Origin: Lingula anatina | Taxonomy: Eukaryota; Brachiopoda; Lingulata; Lingulida; Lingulidae | Length of the DNA stretch: 64,000 bases | Assembly: GCF_001039355.2 (NCBI RefSeq) | Contig: NW_019775747.1 | Coordinates: 822,752-886,751 of the forward strand | Reading direction: 5' to 3' | Part shown: positions 41,141-54,999 of the stretch, one piece after another | Layout of the letters: every line of letters starts with the position of its first letter | Position numbering within the stretch: position 1 is the stretch's first letter | Translations under genes and position numbers: made by a program | The notes under the pieces: generated by a model | What the model saw: the letters and a program-made list of their open reading frames with translations, nothing else | Told to the model about the DNA's origin: nothing | Databases searched by the model: none

Positions 41141-42729
41141 GGCTGTGAAGAATGTGTTTAACCCGCCAGCCCTGATGGCCCGTCGACTGAGATATTTTGC
41201 CCTGGCTCTCCTAGTCGGCGTGACATATTTGGCTTTATTTCATACTGTAAATTTCCAAGATTCTCCAGAGTGGCTAAAGGAAGTACAGACAAACTTGGAT
41301 CTCTCTGAGGAAAAACTTGTTGTCGTTAAAACCAAAGCAAGATCAAGGACCTATGATTCTGCCGTTTCCCAACTGCGAACTGCAGAATTTCCACGGACTG
41401 ATGGTTATAAATATCATCGGAATTCATCGCGCCTTGCCCGGGGAATTAGCGACCCGAGACCAACCTCGGTTGGAAAAGAAGGCTTAACGCAAAGTAAGTA
41501 AATTAAGTGTGTTGTTTTCCCCATATCTACGTAATCCTGACACATAGAACCTCATCAGTTGGTTGTTTGTTCTTTGATTTAACCCAGGGTCGCCCCAAGC
41601 TCTATCTAGGTTCGATGTAATTTGTAACACAATTTTAGATTAAGGACCGTTAATCTCAAGATTTTCAATTTTAATACCATTTAATAATGAATTATATCAT
41701 CTTGCGTTTCTGAATTTTCAAGTTAGAGCAGTTAAGAAATATTTAGTGTGGTTTGGGAGATACTCTTTAATCAATTCTTACGACTCTGCTGGTGATTTAT
41801 CTAGGAATTAATTATTTAAATGTACAGATTATTTATTTTTATTCGCTGTCATCTATTGTATCAATGCTGATAATATATTTTCAGGTAATCTGACTCACAA
41901 TCCCACTAAGAGGTGCGTTTCTGTGATGTTTTGGGGTCGCTTAGGAAACTGTCTCTTTCAGTTTGCATCAGGCTACGCAATAGCTAAAAGTAACGCAATG
42001 GATCTGTGTTTGCATCGTTCTTATCTAACGTCCTATTTTCACCTGGAGAAGGACATCAGGATCATTGAAAAGGCAGAAATGGAAACGTTTAAAAGAGTTA
42101 AAGAGAAACAGTTGCCAATTCACCAACAGCAATTTGGGAACTTGAAGCAGTTTAAAACTGATATTTTTCTGGATGGTTTTCTCCAAGCATGGAGGTACTT
42201 TGAAAATTATGAGAGTGATGTTAAAAGTAAATTGCGATTTCAAGATGATATTATTCGTGATGCAGATTCATTCATTAATTCATCCCTGAAACACTCCTCT
42301 AATAACGCCCGTGGTAAAATTACGACGGTAGGAATTCACGTAAGGAGAGGCGACATGACTTCTGAGAACATGGTAGCACTCACAGGACCGCTGCCGGACA
42401 TGGCGTACTTTAACAGCGCCATGGCACATTTTCAATCTAAATACAAAAACGTATTATTCTTTATTGCCAGCGATGACATTGATTGGTGTAAACGTAATTT
42501 CAAATCAAAGAATGTTGTTTTTTCGGAAAAACACAGTCCAGTCGTAGATCTGGCGATATTGTCACGAACGAATCACGTGATAATATCAGTGGGTACTTTC
42601 AGTTGGTGGGCGGGGTACCTCTCTGGCGGAGAAGTTGTGTACCCCAAGAAATGGCCCGCTGAAGGATCAATTTATCAACGTAGACTGAAGATGCAGGACT
42701 ACTATTACCCTACCTGGAAAAGTATGTAG
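41141..42729 (+). CDS. Galactoside alpha-1,2-fucosyltransferase (GT11 family)
   Basis: Coding exons are 41,175-41,493 and 41,885-42,729, giving 387 residues. The first ATG (MARRLRYF) lies 34 bases after an acceptor at about 41,142, so an upstream non-coding exon is likely. The protein has a type II membrane layout: a short cytoplasmic tail, a hydrophobic anchor (about residues 7-24, ALALLVGVTYLALF), a stem rich in Ser/Arg, then the catalytic domain. GT11 signatures are visible: GRLGNCLFQFASGYAIA (about 124-140), HVRRGD of motif I (258-263), which binds GDP-fucose, and DLAILSRTNHVIISVGTFSWW (about 328-348). Such Golgi enzymes transfer fucose from GDP-Fuc in alpha-1,2 linkage to terminal galactose. 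Acceptor specificity cannot be read. GT11 genes are often expanded in marine invertebrates. Confidence 0.92.
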
Positions 42730-44464
42730 TGGTTGTGTTACAAGTGCCAGGCCACCTTATTTTACACATGATTAAAATTGGATTCACCATATGTTAACTA
42801 GTCTCCTAGATTAGAAAGAGCTTATTTCTGGTTTCGTTTTTCTCTTTCCTCCATATTTATTCAAGAATGTGCCCAGCGATTTCAAAGGCCTTTATCTCAA
42901 AAATGTGAAATAACATTATAAACGCTCCTTCTTCCAAAGTAATGGAATTACTGGCTAATTGAATGGCTGTTGCCAAGAAGGACAAAATGCTTCCAGTGCC
43001 CTTTCCAAATGTGTTAGTGAAGAAATGGACACATTTCAGGGGGAGATGTGCTTATTAGCCTAAAGTTTCCGTTGGTATCATGAATACCGACAAGCATCCA
43101 TATTAGAACTTCCTCAGAACCTCCTCATTACCCTGAATTTATTCCAAGACATGAGTTCTATGTTAACAAGAGATTCAACAAGCATCGATCACGCTCTTTC
43201 GAACAGACTCTTACAATTCTGCACTGTTAATGTCTCTTAATCTTAATAAACAGAATTAACTGAATATTGCCCTTGCTAAGTTGATGCCAGCTGAGACCAC
43301 ATATATTGTTCTAATACGGTAGGTCTGGAGTACATAATATGTCATTTGATCTTTATTTTTGGCACTGGTGTTGGTACTCTGTATATTTCCGTCTGTCTGC
43401 ACCACCCGATTGCCAAATACCAGTAAAGTGTTCTGAATAATGAAGAACAGATACCACAAGGTGTGTTAACACAGGGTGCGCAGCGGCTGTAAGAACGAAT
43501 ACACTGTATGTTCGACCCTCGTTCAACCCCGTAGCAGTCTCGCCTGTGCTTCGTCATGAAATAAACTATATATACATTCCGTATAAGTACCGACGAAACA
43601 TAAACACGAACGAAATCGCAATAGTGTTAGGCAAAGTAGATCTCTTCCCCATTTTATGACTTCCCTTTGCAATAGCAGTGCAGTATCACATCGATGTGTT
43701 ATTTCAGGCTTTTGTGGTTAATTACAACAGCAAACCAAACACCACAGAAGACAAGGTATACATCGGATCCTAAGTTGCCTAGCCTTTAAAGCTAATCAAA
43801 TACTTGTAAAAACAAAATTAAGGATTGGTATATGCTCCTATAATGCAACTGGGGAGAGATACATGTTATTTGGTCGTCATCCATTAGTGAACGGTATCCT
43901 TTAAAGCGATCATACGTGAGCGCCTAACAGGAATTCGGCTCCAAAGAAAAAACAATAAATTTGTTTTGTCTGTCTACAAATTGAAGAAAGAAGAATTAAC
44001 AACCTGCGGCGGAAAGTGGAAAGGCCAAGTGAAAAGTCTTTAAGTACAGCACCTGCTTTACCTCGTCTTCACTGTAACAATAATCAACCTTTGAGAATAT
44101 GCCACCACACGCTTCCTTCCCCGTGGTTTCGCGAACGTTGACCTTATTAGAAAACCCAAGAAATCCAATCCGCGCGCTGTCCATTAATCCTACCTGCCGG
44201 CATCCGCTCTGTACGTTGTTGGCCCAGTCTATCTCGACCGACCAGTTACACCTACGGCTTCCATTTGTGCACTGGCAGCTTACATGGACAGACCCTTGCT
44301 TGTACTCAGCGGTGGGAAATCTGGCTTCTCTCAGTTTAGTTAATTTTTGTGTAGGAGCGCCTAACTTAATTATTTTGTTATACCTGTATTTTTCTGCATT
44401 TGTTTATATCAAACAATTGCATTAAAAAGAGAGGGTCGCGACAGCTTAAGACAGGGGCTGAAAA
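42730..44464. other. Intergenic between fucosyltransferase and SET/MYND genes
   Basis: Holds the probable 3' UTR of the fucosyltransferase and, close to 44,465, the SET/MYND promoter. No further coding segment is recognised. A 108-codon open frame at 44,099-44,425 shows no family features. Confidence 0.55.
43245..43250 (+). terminator. Candidate polyadenylation signal of the fucosyltransferase gene
   Basis: AATAAA lies 516 bp after the stop codon. It is the first such hexamer I see downstream. Confidence 0.35.
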
Positions 44465-47400
44465 ATGGCGGATGGATCCGAGACTGCTGAGTTGGAGGAG
44501 CAAAGCTACGATGCTCTAAGTTTGTGTAATCAAAACCCATATCCTGGGGATAAAGAGCTATTGGATCAAGAAAAACAGACCCTTTCACGAAATGGCTGGA
44601 ATATTGCTCCTTGTGTCCAGAGGGCTAAAACTATAGATTTGACCATGGCTGGAGCTAAACTGGTCCTTGCCATGAAGTTACTGGAAAAGGGAAATGCTCA
44701 ACAAGCTTTGGAGTGTTGCACAAGTAAGTCCAAAGTTATTGGTATTTGAATGTTTTTTGGTCAATTTAAAGCAAAAAAAAAAAAAATGACCAGAGAGATG
44801 GGAGTAAGCCCCTATACAGGTGCTTTGCTATATGATTGACAAAGCTTTACTGTATAGCGACTGGAAGTGTTCACCAAATCTCTAAATTCCATTTACTAGA
44901 GAATACAGCAGACAGATAACTAACGCAGAATCCAAGTGAACATTAAAATGGACTTGGGTCGCAATTTGATACCTTCTCTGAATGCCCGATGCTTACTGCA
45001 CCTTTAAATTTCAGTAATTCAAAACACTGCATCCCGTGAACTTTTGCGCCGAGTCCGAATCAAATTCCTTGCCGTCTTTCGTTATTATAAATTCCGATTT
45101 CTATGTTTAGTACTTTCACAGTCTACATCAAAGTCACAATAAATCTAATCAGTCACAAGACTTGCAAAGATTTTTTTGTCTTCTAGAAATTTGGCTAAGT
45201 GTTTTTTTGAATAATGTGAGTCGTCTTCGTCTGAGCGTACTAAAGGTACTCCATATGACTGCAGAATGATANNNNNNNNNNNNNNNNNNNNNNNNNNNNN
45301 NNNNNNNNNNNNNNNNNNNNNNNNNNNNNNNNNNNNNNNNNNNNNNNNNNNNNNNNNNNNNNNNNNNNNNNNNNNNNNNNNNNNNNNNNNNNNNNNNNNN
45401 NNNNNNNNNNNNNNNNNNNNNNNNNNNNNNNNNNNNNNNNNNNNNNNNNNNNNNNNNNNNNNNNNNNNNNNNNNNNNNNNNNNNNNNNNNNNNNNNNNNN
45501 NNNNNNNNNNNNNNNNNNNNNNNNNNNNNNNNNNNNNNNNNNNNNNNNNNNNNNNNNNNNNNNNNNNNNNNNNNNNNNNNNNNNNNNNNNNNNNNNNNNN
45601 NNNNNNNNNNNNNNNNNNNNNNNNNNNNNNNNNNNNNNNNNNNNNNNNNNNNNNNNNNNNNNNNNNNNNNNNNNNNNNNNNNNNNNNNNNNNNNNNNNNN
45701 NNCAATGTCAGCTTTTAAAACATTCAAAATATATCTTTTTAATTTCTTTTATGTCGAACGAAATCAAATCACCTCTTAGTGTGCCAGCCTCAACTTTCGA
45801 TTTTTTTCACGTCTTATTGTGTTAAATAATATTCAGTCATGTCACATGATGTTATTCAATTATGATTGAATGTTGATACATGTACAATAGACTAATGAAA
45901 AACCGTAGTATGATGTAAACCTTCTATCGTTTTCTCTTTTAGCTGCTCTCCAGTTGGGCGCGGATTGCTGGCAGCTGAGATCAGAGTGCCACCTGGCGCT
46001 GGGACAATACAGCCTTGCCTACAGAGACTGCCTGATGGCCAAACAAAAGCACAACACGCCACAGGTATGGAAATTGGGAGGTCAGTAATATACTGTATAC
46101 TTTTGCAAGGCGTAAGTACTTTTGCCTGCATTGCACCTGGCTGGCTATCGCATGGAGAATAAATTTTGACCCACTCTCACCATTGTTAGAGTGAACCAAA
46201 ATTCGTTCTCCAAGAAATCTAACAGAGGCCAACTGGGTCATGAAGAAGTTTGCGTCAGACACAACAGCTATGTGCACAACTAATGAATAGCCAGAGAAAC
46301 ATCTGAAAAATACTAGTAAACGAAACGATCTCTGACCTCCTCGTGCCACCAGTGACACATTGAGAATGAAGCCGATGTTAAGAAATATTCTTTGAACCAC
46401 CAAACCACTTGTGCACATTAGTTAATACCATTTTCCTTAACTTTCAAGGCAAAATACTGCAAGAACTAGGCCTGCCAGTGATGGCCGAATTCTGGCTCCG
46501 TAAAGCAACCCAGGCAAGTCAGGGGCAAGACAGAGAGGCTTCTATGCTTTTCCAACAGGTGCGGGTTAAGCGCCTTTACGATCCACTCACTGTAAATCAC
46601 CCAATAGAGGTAAGTGAAAGTTAAAAATAAATTCCAGACATTTGTCATTCATCCTTCCACCCATCCAGCCTTTCATTTCTTCCGTCCTCCATTCAGTCTA
46701 TCATTCACATATTCACCGTTTTATTCATTCACTTATTCTTCCTTTTATATTTTTTTTCATTAATTCATTCATCCAATTATCTATTAAATTATCCCATCTT
46801 CAACTCGTACATCTATTTCTTCATTTATCCTCTCATCCACTCAAGTTTCGCTCACTGATCCCATGTAGTTCAAACGTGACAACCTTTCTGGTGTTTGCAG
46901 TTTCAGTTGTCGTTTTACACCCAAACCCAATATAGAGGTGCATTTCACATGTTGAAGTGTCAAAAAATAAAAATGAATGAATTCAAAATTGTATTCAATA
47001 TTTCAAAACATGTATGTATATAGAACAAAAATCCACGACTGTCTCAACTGAAATTCAATTTTTAATTTTTACCATATCTTTAACATTAAGCAAAGAGCAC
47101 TATTTGGTAACGTATGTTCCAAAAAACGTACGGTAACGTATGTTCTTGCCACTTATTTTTCGTTTTTATGCCGCGTTCCGATATGTTTTTTAGTGGTTAA
47201 GTCATGGTTAATTAGACATGACGTAAGGACGTTTTTATAAATATTTAAACTGTATCTCAAAGGGCTTTGCGTCATGGCTTATACTAGGTAACGTATGTTC
47301 CCTAGAAAAATTGTCAAAATGTTTCATTTTGTTCAAGTACTTGTGTGCAAGAGATACAATGTTTTCTTTTGCTGACCGAACAATATATTGTGGTTCCATG

Positions 47401-49889
47401 ATAGTTTGACATTTCTGATATAATCTTTGGATCATGAAGGGAAACATGTTTATTCAATGCTTATTTTACTGTCGGTAGGGCGAATTTTCCCCATTTTTCA
47501 ATATTCTGTGACAAGCAAACTTACGTCGCTCAAAAACAATTAACTGGTCTATACAGAAGATTATTATAATTTTTAGCAACGTTATACTTGTAGGAGATAA
47601 ATCAATGCACAAAACCAGTGATGACTGAATTTTCAAAGTGAGTAGAACGTTTCACAGTTGGACGTTTTGTATTTGTGACAGTAACGTATGTTCCTTTTTG
47701 GGGTTAAACGATGAATTATTTTTAATTATTCATGGTTCCAGGAGAGTGAAACTTTTATACAAGCTTCTTCATGTGGGACCCTAAAATAATCAAACACAGT
47801 TAGCAATCTGTGCAGTAAATATTTTTAATAACATGCTTGTGACATCAATTGCACCTCTATATTGGGTTTGGGTGTTTAGTGTGCTGTTCAACAGGGATGT
47901 AGTGCGTAGTCTTTTCATTGAATTTCGGCGCTCATTAAAATGGCGTTCGCGTTCTACTGTGAGGACCTAACACCCTGCTACTATATTTACTGTCCGTATC
48001 CTACAGATATGACTAGAAAAATTGACAAAAGTGTAAAATTTGTTTTATAAATTCATGGACATAATGAGAGAAGGCCTTCTCTCATTATGTCCATGATAAA
48101 TTGAATATCTAGTCGGTACAAATATAGGTTAATAAGTCGACACAATATAAAGTTATCCATACGCGTCTGAAAGCGAATATTTGCCAAATAATTTGAGATG
48201 CCCAGAATGTCGTTTGCGTATTCTTAATGGAATAAAAAACCCGTGTTATCGTCTCTTTAGATTCTTTGAATTTCTTTTCACTTCAGGTGACCTTCTCAGA
48301 ATACGGTAGAGCAGTTCTTGCCAAAGAGAACATCGAACCTGGGCAGTTAATTTGGAGTGAATCTCCTCTTACATCCGCGCAAACTATGTACACGCTGGAT
48401 GTTCCCGCCTGCAGTCATTGCGGACGCTCCTTGCTGACGGCGGAGACTTTCTTCGGTCATCTTATGCTGGATATAAACCCGGTCGCCGAGGATTTAATAG
48501 AAAGATATTGGCCGAAGGTAATAAAACTGTGAACAGTTCTATTAAAACCATTCAAAATTATAATAAAAGGCAATAAATTCATATTGGCCGTGCATAACTT
48601 CAGAAGTAACTTGAAGCGGATGCATTTTGCTTTCTTGAAATAAATTATCCAAGAATGTGCTTTAGAACATTTTGTTAATTCGTTAACAGCTTGTTTCTTT
48701 GGCAAAATATTTTTAACCCTCTGTATTTTTGACCGATGACATTTTATGTGCCAGGGCGGAGGGGATAAATCGGAGTCTAAGTTTTATATTCTCAATACTT
48801 CTTTTGCAGTTAAATCCTGTCCAGTGCAAACGTTGTAAACGGGAAACCTACTGCAGCCAAGCATGTCTGGCTGACGCTTGGTATCAACACCACCAAGTTC
48901 TCTGCCCTTCCATCAACAAGGCTGCAGGAGAACTATACGACTTCTGCGATAAAAGAGAGCTTTGCACAAAAGGCTACTGGAGCGCTGCTTTTAGTCCGAT
49001 GGCGTTGGCGCGAATCTGGGGTGCAGTTATCGCTGAAGTCCGTCGCCTGGTCAAGAAAGAATCCACCGAGGGCCCGACCGTCGAGCAGTGGGCTGCAGCG
49101 AAAGCGCCTTTCCGTCGGTTTATTTCTTACGGAATAACCGGGCATGCACAGTGGGCGTCAAATATGGTGCAATTAATGGACCGTATATTCAACAACTTCG
49201 ACGACGGCATTAACTACCACATAGACGACACCGAATTCGAAGGACGGTTCTACCAGGTAGCCTGCAATTGCCAGTCATTTTCAGATGGCAATTCCCCGTA
49301 TATTCGCTTTATGCAGGGTATATCTCAGGACCCTACCCAAGACTACATCAAGCCTTATTTGAATGATCGGGGAATCCCCAAAGAGGCCATATTTGGAGGG
49401 TTGTTCCCCGTCCACGCCTGTTTCAACCACTCCTGCGACAATAGCGTGGAAGTGATGGACGCAAACGACGAAAACGGACGTCCTGGGCTCGTTATACGTG
49501 CGAAGAAGGGAGCTAAACAAGGAACAGAGATCTTCACCACATACATAGATACGCAGTTGCCGAAGTCGGAGCGCAGAGCCTGGCTGTTTCGGGCGTACAA
49601 CTTTTGGTGTCAGTGCCCCAGATGTCAATTTGAAGGCGAGAATGCCAACGTGTGTACTAACTGTGGAACCAAGGCTGAAGATTCGAAGGATTTTCCGAAA
49701 TGCAGTAAATGCAAAAGAGCTTGGTATTGTTCGCAAAAGTGTCAGAAAGAAGCGTGGAAGAAGGGACACAAGAAAATTTGCCAAGTGGTGCATTCAGACA
49801 CCACCTCCCCACTTAACGAGCCAATGGAAAAACATATGAGAAAACTGTCCGATATGTTACAGCAGGGAATGGCTTTGACGGCAGAATAA
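44465..49889 (+). CDS. SMYD-like SET/MYND protein with N-terminal TPRs and a second C-terminal MYND finger
   Basis: Five coding exons: 44,465-44,723; 45,943-46,080; 46,449-46,609; 48,287-48,517; 48,810-49,889. They sum to 1,869 nt, or 622 residues, with all phases matching. The ATG lies in AAAATGGCGG, a YY1-like context. Residues about 50-175 look like TPR helices (AGAKLVLAMKLLEKGNAQQAL; CHLALGQYSLAYRDCL; VWKLGGKILQELGLPVMAEF). The SET domain starts at VTFSEYGRAVLAKENI (187) and is split by a MYND finger (CSHC at 228, CKRC at 269, YCSQAC) whose first cysteine pair is about 37 residues from the second. NHSC (469-472), the AdoMet-binding Asn-His motif, and a CxCxxC post-SET follow. A second complete MYND finger occupies about 545-587 (C-x2-C-x12-C-x2-C-x5-C-x3-C-x8-H-x3-C). 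It is probably a protein lysine methyltransferase. SMYD4 is the closest vertebrate architecture, but the extra finger differs. An assembly gap lies in intron 1. Confidence 0.85.
45145..45271 (-). other. Open reading frame end running out of the gap, unrecognised
   Basis: On the minus strand the gap edge opens into about 41 codons (LQSYGVPLVRSDEDDSHYSK, then AKFLEDKKIFASLVTD) before a stop. Composition looks protein-like. It could be the C-terminus of a transposon ORF lost in the gap. A second frame over the same bases is also open, which weakens the case. Confidence 0.25.
45272..45702. other. Assembly gap (431 N) in SET/MYND intron 1
   Basis: A run of N between coding exons 1 and 2. Phase across the two exons is still consistent, so no coding exon need be lost. 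Confidence 1.
46918..47874. mobile_element. 957-bp non-autonomous DNA transposon in the SET/MYND gene intron
   Basis: Perfect 25-bp terminal inverted repeats (beginning CACCCAAACCCAATATAGAG) lie at 46,918-46,942 and 47,850-47,874. They are flanked by a TTTA target-site duplication (46,914-46,917 and 47,875-47,878). The interior has no credible ORF. It carries four same-orientation copies of GTAACGTATGTTCC or a near copy, at about 47,107, 47,133, 47,288 and 47,681. The first three cluster near the left third. Repeats of this kind are often transposase-binding sites. The superfamily is uncertain. Confidence 0.75.
48053..48096. repeat. 44-bp perfect palindrome
   Basis: Twenty-two bases starting TCATGGACATAATGAGAGAA are followed immediately by their exact reverse complement, centred on GGCC at 48,074/48,075 with no spacer. 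Flanking bases continue the symmetry imperfectly (GACTAGA on the left and its complement on the right). It lies in the last third of the intron before the SET exon. Confidence 0.9.
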
Positions 49890-50004
49890 ATTGAAAATAA
49901 TCAATTCATAGCTCGAATACAGTATACTAGTTGAGCCCAGAAAATAAGAATGGTGCTTTGAAATTAAGGGCACAAAGATTGAGACAAACATAAAAAACAA
50001 GGTG

Positions 50005-50010
50005 AATAAA
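50005..50010 (+). terminator. Polyadenylation signal of the SET/MYND gene
   Basis: AATAAA lies 116 bp downstream of the stop codon. Confidence 0.5.
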
Positions 50011-50826
50011 ACACACTTTTTTAACATTGTTCGATGACCAAAACATACAAGCATTTCTTGCTTGTCCAGCAAATGGAAAGTAGCCTTCGTCTTAAACGTT
50101 TACGATTTTATGCCTCTAGGGACATACTTTCTACGCTGCCAGACGTTGATAAAAATTTACTGTTAAATAATGTAAACCAAAATAGTTTGCTGGAAGTCGG
50201 GGGAAAAAAAGATTTACAGCGGAAGCGTGGATTTCCGTATACCATTGCTACCTCTCGACATTCTCTGCTGTGTGATAAAACACCCAGGTACGACTATCTC
50301 ATTGCATTAGATGTACCAAACCATCATCACATCGAGACAATGCCACCGTATGTTTTTCGACGTAATTTGAGTGTTTTTAGTAAAAGTTTGTCACCGGACC
50401 TCAGGGTTCGTTGTTATGATGCTTAATAAGAGCAGCTATTTGATGGAACTAGATTAAAATGTTTAAAATGTAGCATGTGTAAAAACTAGAATTTAAATAA
50501 ATGCGAGAATGGATGCGAGATTGACACGACCCATGTCGCGTTCGTCTCCTGTGGATTTTTGAGTTTCAAATGTAAAGGGGCATCTAAAAGACGCACGCGT
50601 AGGCTCATATAGGCCATGGTAGTTTTGATCAGTGAAAGATTCTCTTTCGATAAAGTTAACGATAAAGTTGAGGTTGCACAGCATGTATGAAATGTAAGTG
50701 AATGAAATATTGCAATCTTTAGTTCTTACAGCTGGGTCTCGTTTTTTACATAAAAAAGCAATTCACTTTGTAGTACTCACATCGACAGGAACCCCGGGCA
50801 TCTATATGCCGCGAAGTGTCGCTTAA

Positions 50827-51150
50827 AGGGATAATAACTCTTCGTATGAAATCTGTATTTCACAATAAAAACATTGTGAGTGACTCATAAAAATATAATA
50901 TATTCTGTTTTCCCACAAAAACGGCTGTTATAGCTATTATTCTGATATCTGAGCTTGTCTTTAGACCACGTGACCTCCATTGATGGCTATACTCTGTTAA
51001 AATCTCTTAAGAGATTTTAACAAAAAACCAAACTTTTTAGAAAAAAAACAGGGACTAACTTTGAATGATTAACCATTGGTAAGTATGGGAAAATTGTTGT
51101 TTACTCCAGGAAAATTCATTTTTTGGCCGAAACGAAGAGTTATTATCACT
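50827..51150 (+). mobile_element. TTAA-type MITE (family C), copy 2
   Basis: Inverted ends AGGGATAATAACTCTTCGT and its complement with one mismatch. Exact TTAA duplications at 50,823-50,826 and 51,151-51,154, as made by piggyBac or Kolobok transposases. It lies between the SET/MYND and tubulin genes. Confidence 0.75.
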
Positions 51151-51437
51151 TTAAGCATAACAGCTTTGCCACAAGAAAACATTTAAATAAATTATTGTTC
51201 TCATTTAATTTTCGGTTTTTTCAAAGCAAAATCAAGTGGCAGTTTACAAGTCACAATACATTTACATTTGCTTAATAAGCACCTAGTGCAATTTCATAGA
51301 ACGGCCGTGGAGTCGCAACTCATTCCGTGTTAATTTTCTTCACCTCAATTTTGGGGAAAAAAATTACCAACATCTAATATAAATTATTGTAATTTCTCTG
51401 CAATTTAAGACGCAACACAAAAATGAAATTTTAAAGC

Positions 51438-51443
51438 TTTATT
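51438..51443 (-). terminator. Alpha-tubulin polyadenylation signal
   Basis: TTTATT on the plus strand is AATAAA on the gene strand, about 140 bp after the stop codon. Confidence 0.45.
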
Positions 51444-51584
51444 TTTCTCAAAGTGCAGATCAACTTTCACTTTCCTTATGCATTTTCAAAAACTGGTTTT
51501 ATTGCTAGTGTGATTTTTAAATCGTTCTCAAGGTCTTAGTTCATAATCATGCATAGTTCTTGGAAAGTTGAGTAATGGGGCGAC

Positions 51585-54805
<3,221 letters not shown>

Positions 54806-54930
54806 TTTGTTAAATCAGTCCAATTCACCAAATTTGAGGGAATTAGCAGAAGTCGCCCGTAGAATTGCGAAGACGATGCGCAACGAATCTTCTTCACAAA
54901 CTGCGTCTGATTCAACGGCCTTGTGTCGAG

Positions 54931-54938
54931 CTTTTATA
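54931..54938 (-). promoter_or_regulatory. TATA box of the alpha-tubulin gene
   Basis: The minus strand reads GTATAAAAGCTCG, with TATAAAAG about 130 bp upstream of the start codon. Transcription would start near 54,905 and give a 5' UTR of about 100 bases before the ATG-only exon end. A CCAAT box (plus-strand ATTGG at 54,983-54,987) lies about 50 bp further upstream. Confidence 0.65.
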
Positions 54939-54999
54939 CTCCGACGTAACATAACCATGGTAACCGCACGAGCTGTACCTTGATTGGGTAGTTTACCTG

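Larger units (their letters stand above)
49890..51437. other. Intergenic between SET/MYND and alpha-tubulin (convergent genes)
   Basis: Contains the 3' ends of both genes and the family C MITE. A 130-codon open frame at 50,034-50,426 begins after the SET/MYND polyadenylation signal and has no recognised domain. Confidence 0.55.

Noticed and set aside
43471-43560. tRNA-like GTTCGA string
   Set aside because: No acceptor stem, anticodon arm or matching T-arm could be paired on either strand.
45981-46418. 145-codon minus-strand open frame
   Set aside because: It overlaps the SET/MYND exon 2 antisense and adjacent intron. No domain is visible.
49281-49793. 170-codon minus-strand open frame
   Set aside because: It is the antisense shadow of the SET/MYND last exon, which has clear domain evidence on the plus strand.
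50034-50426. 130-codon plus-strand open frame after the SET/MYND gene
   Set aside because: It starts after the polyadenylation signal, is not in frame with an exon and shows no recognised domain.
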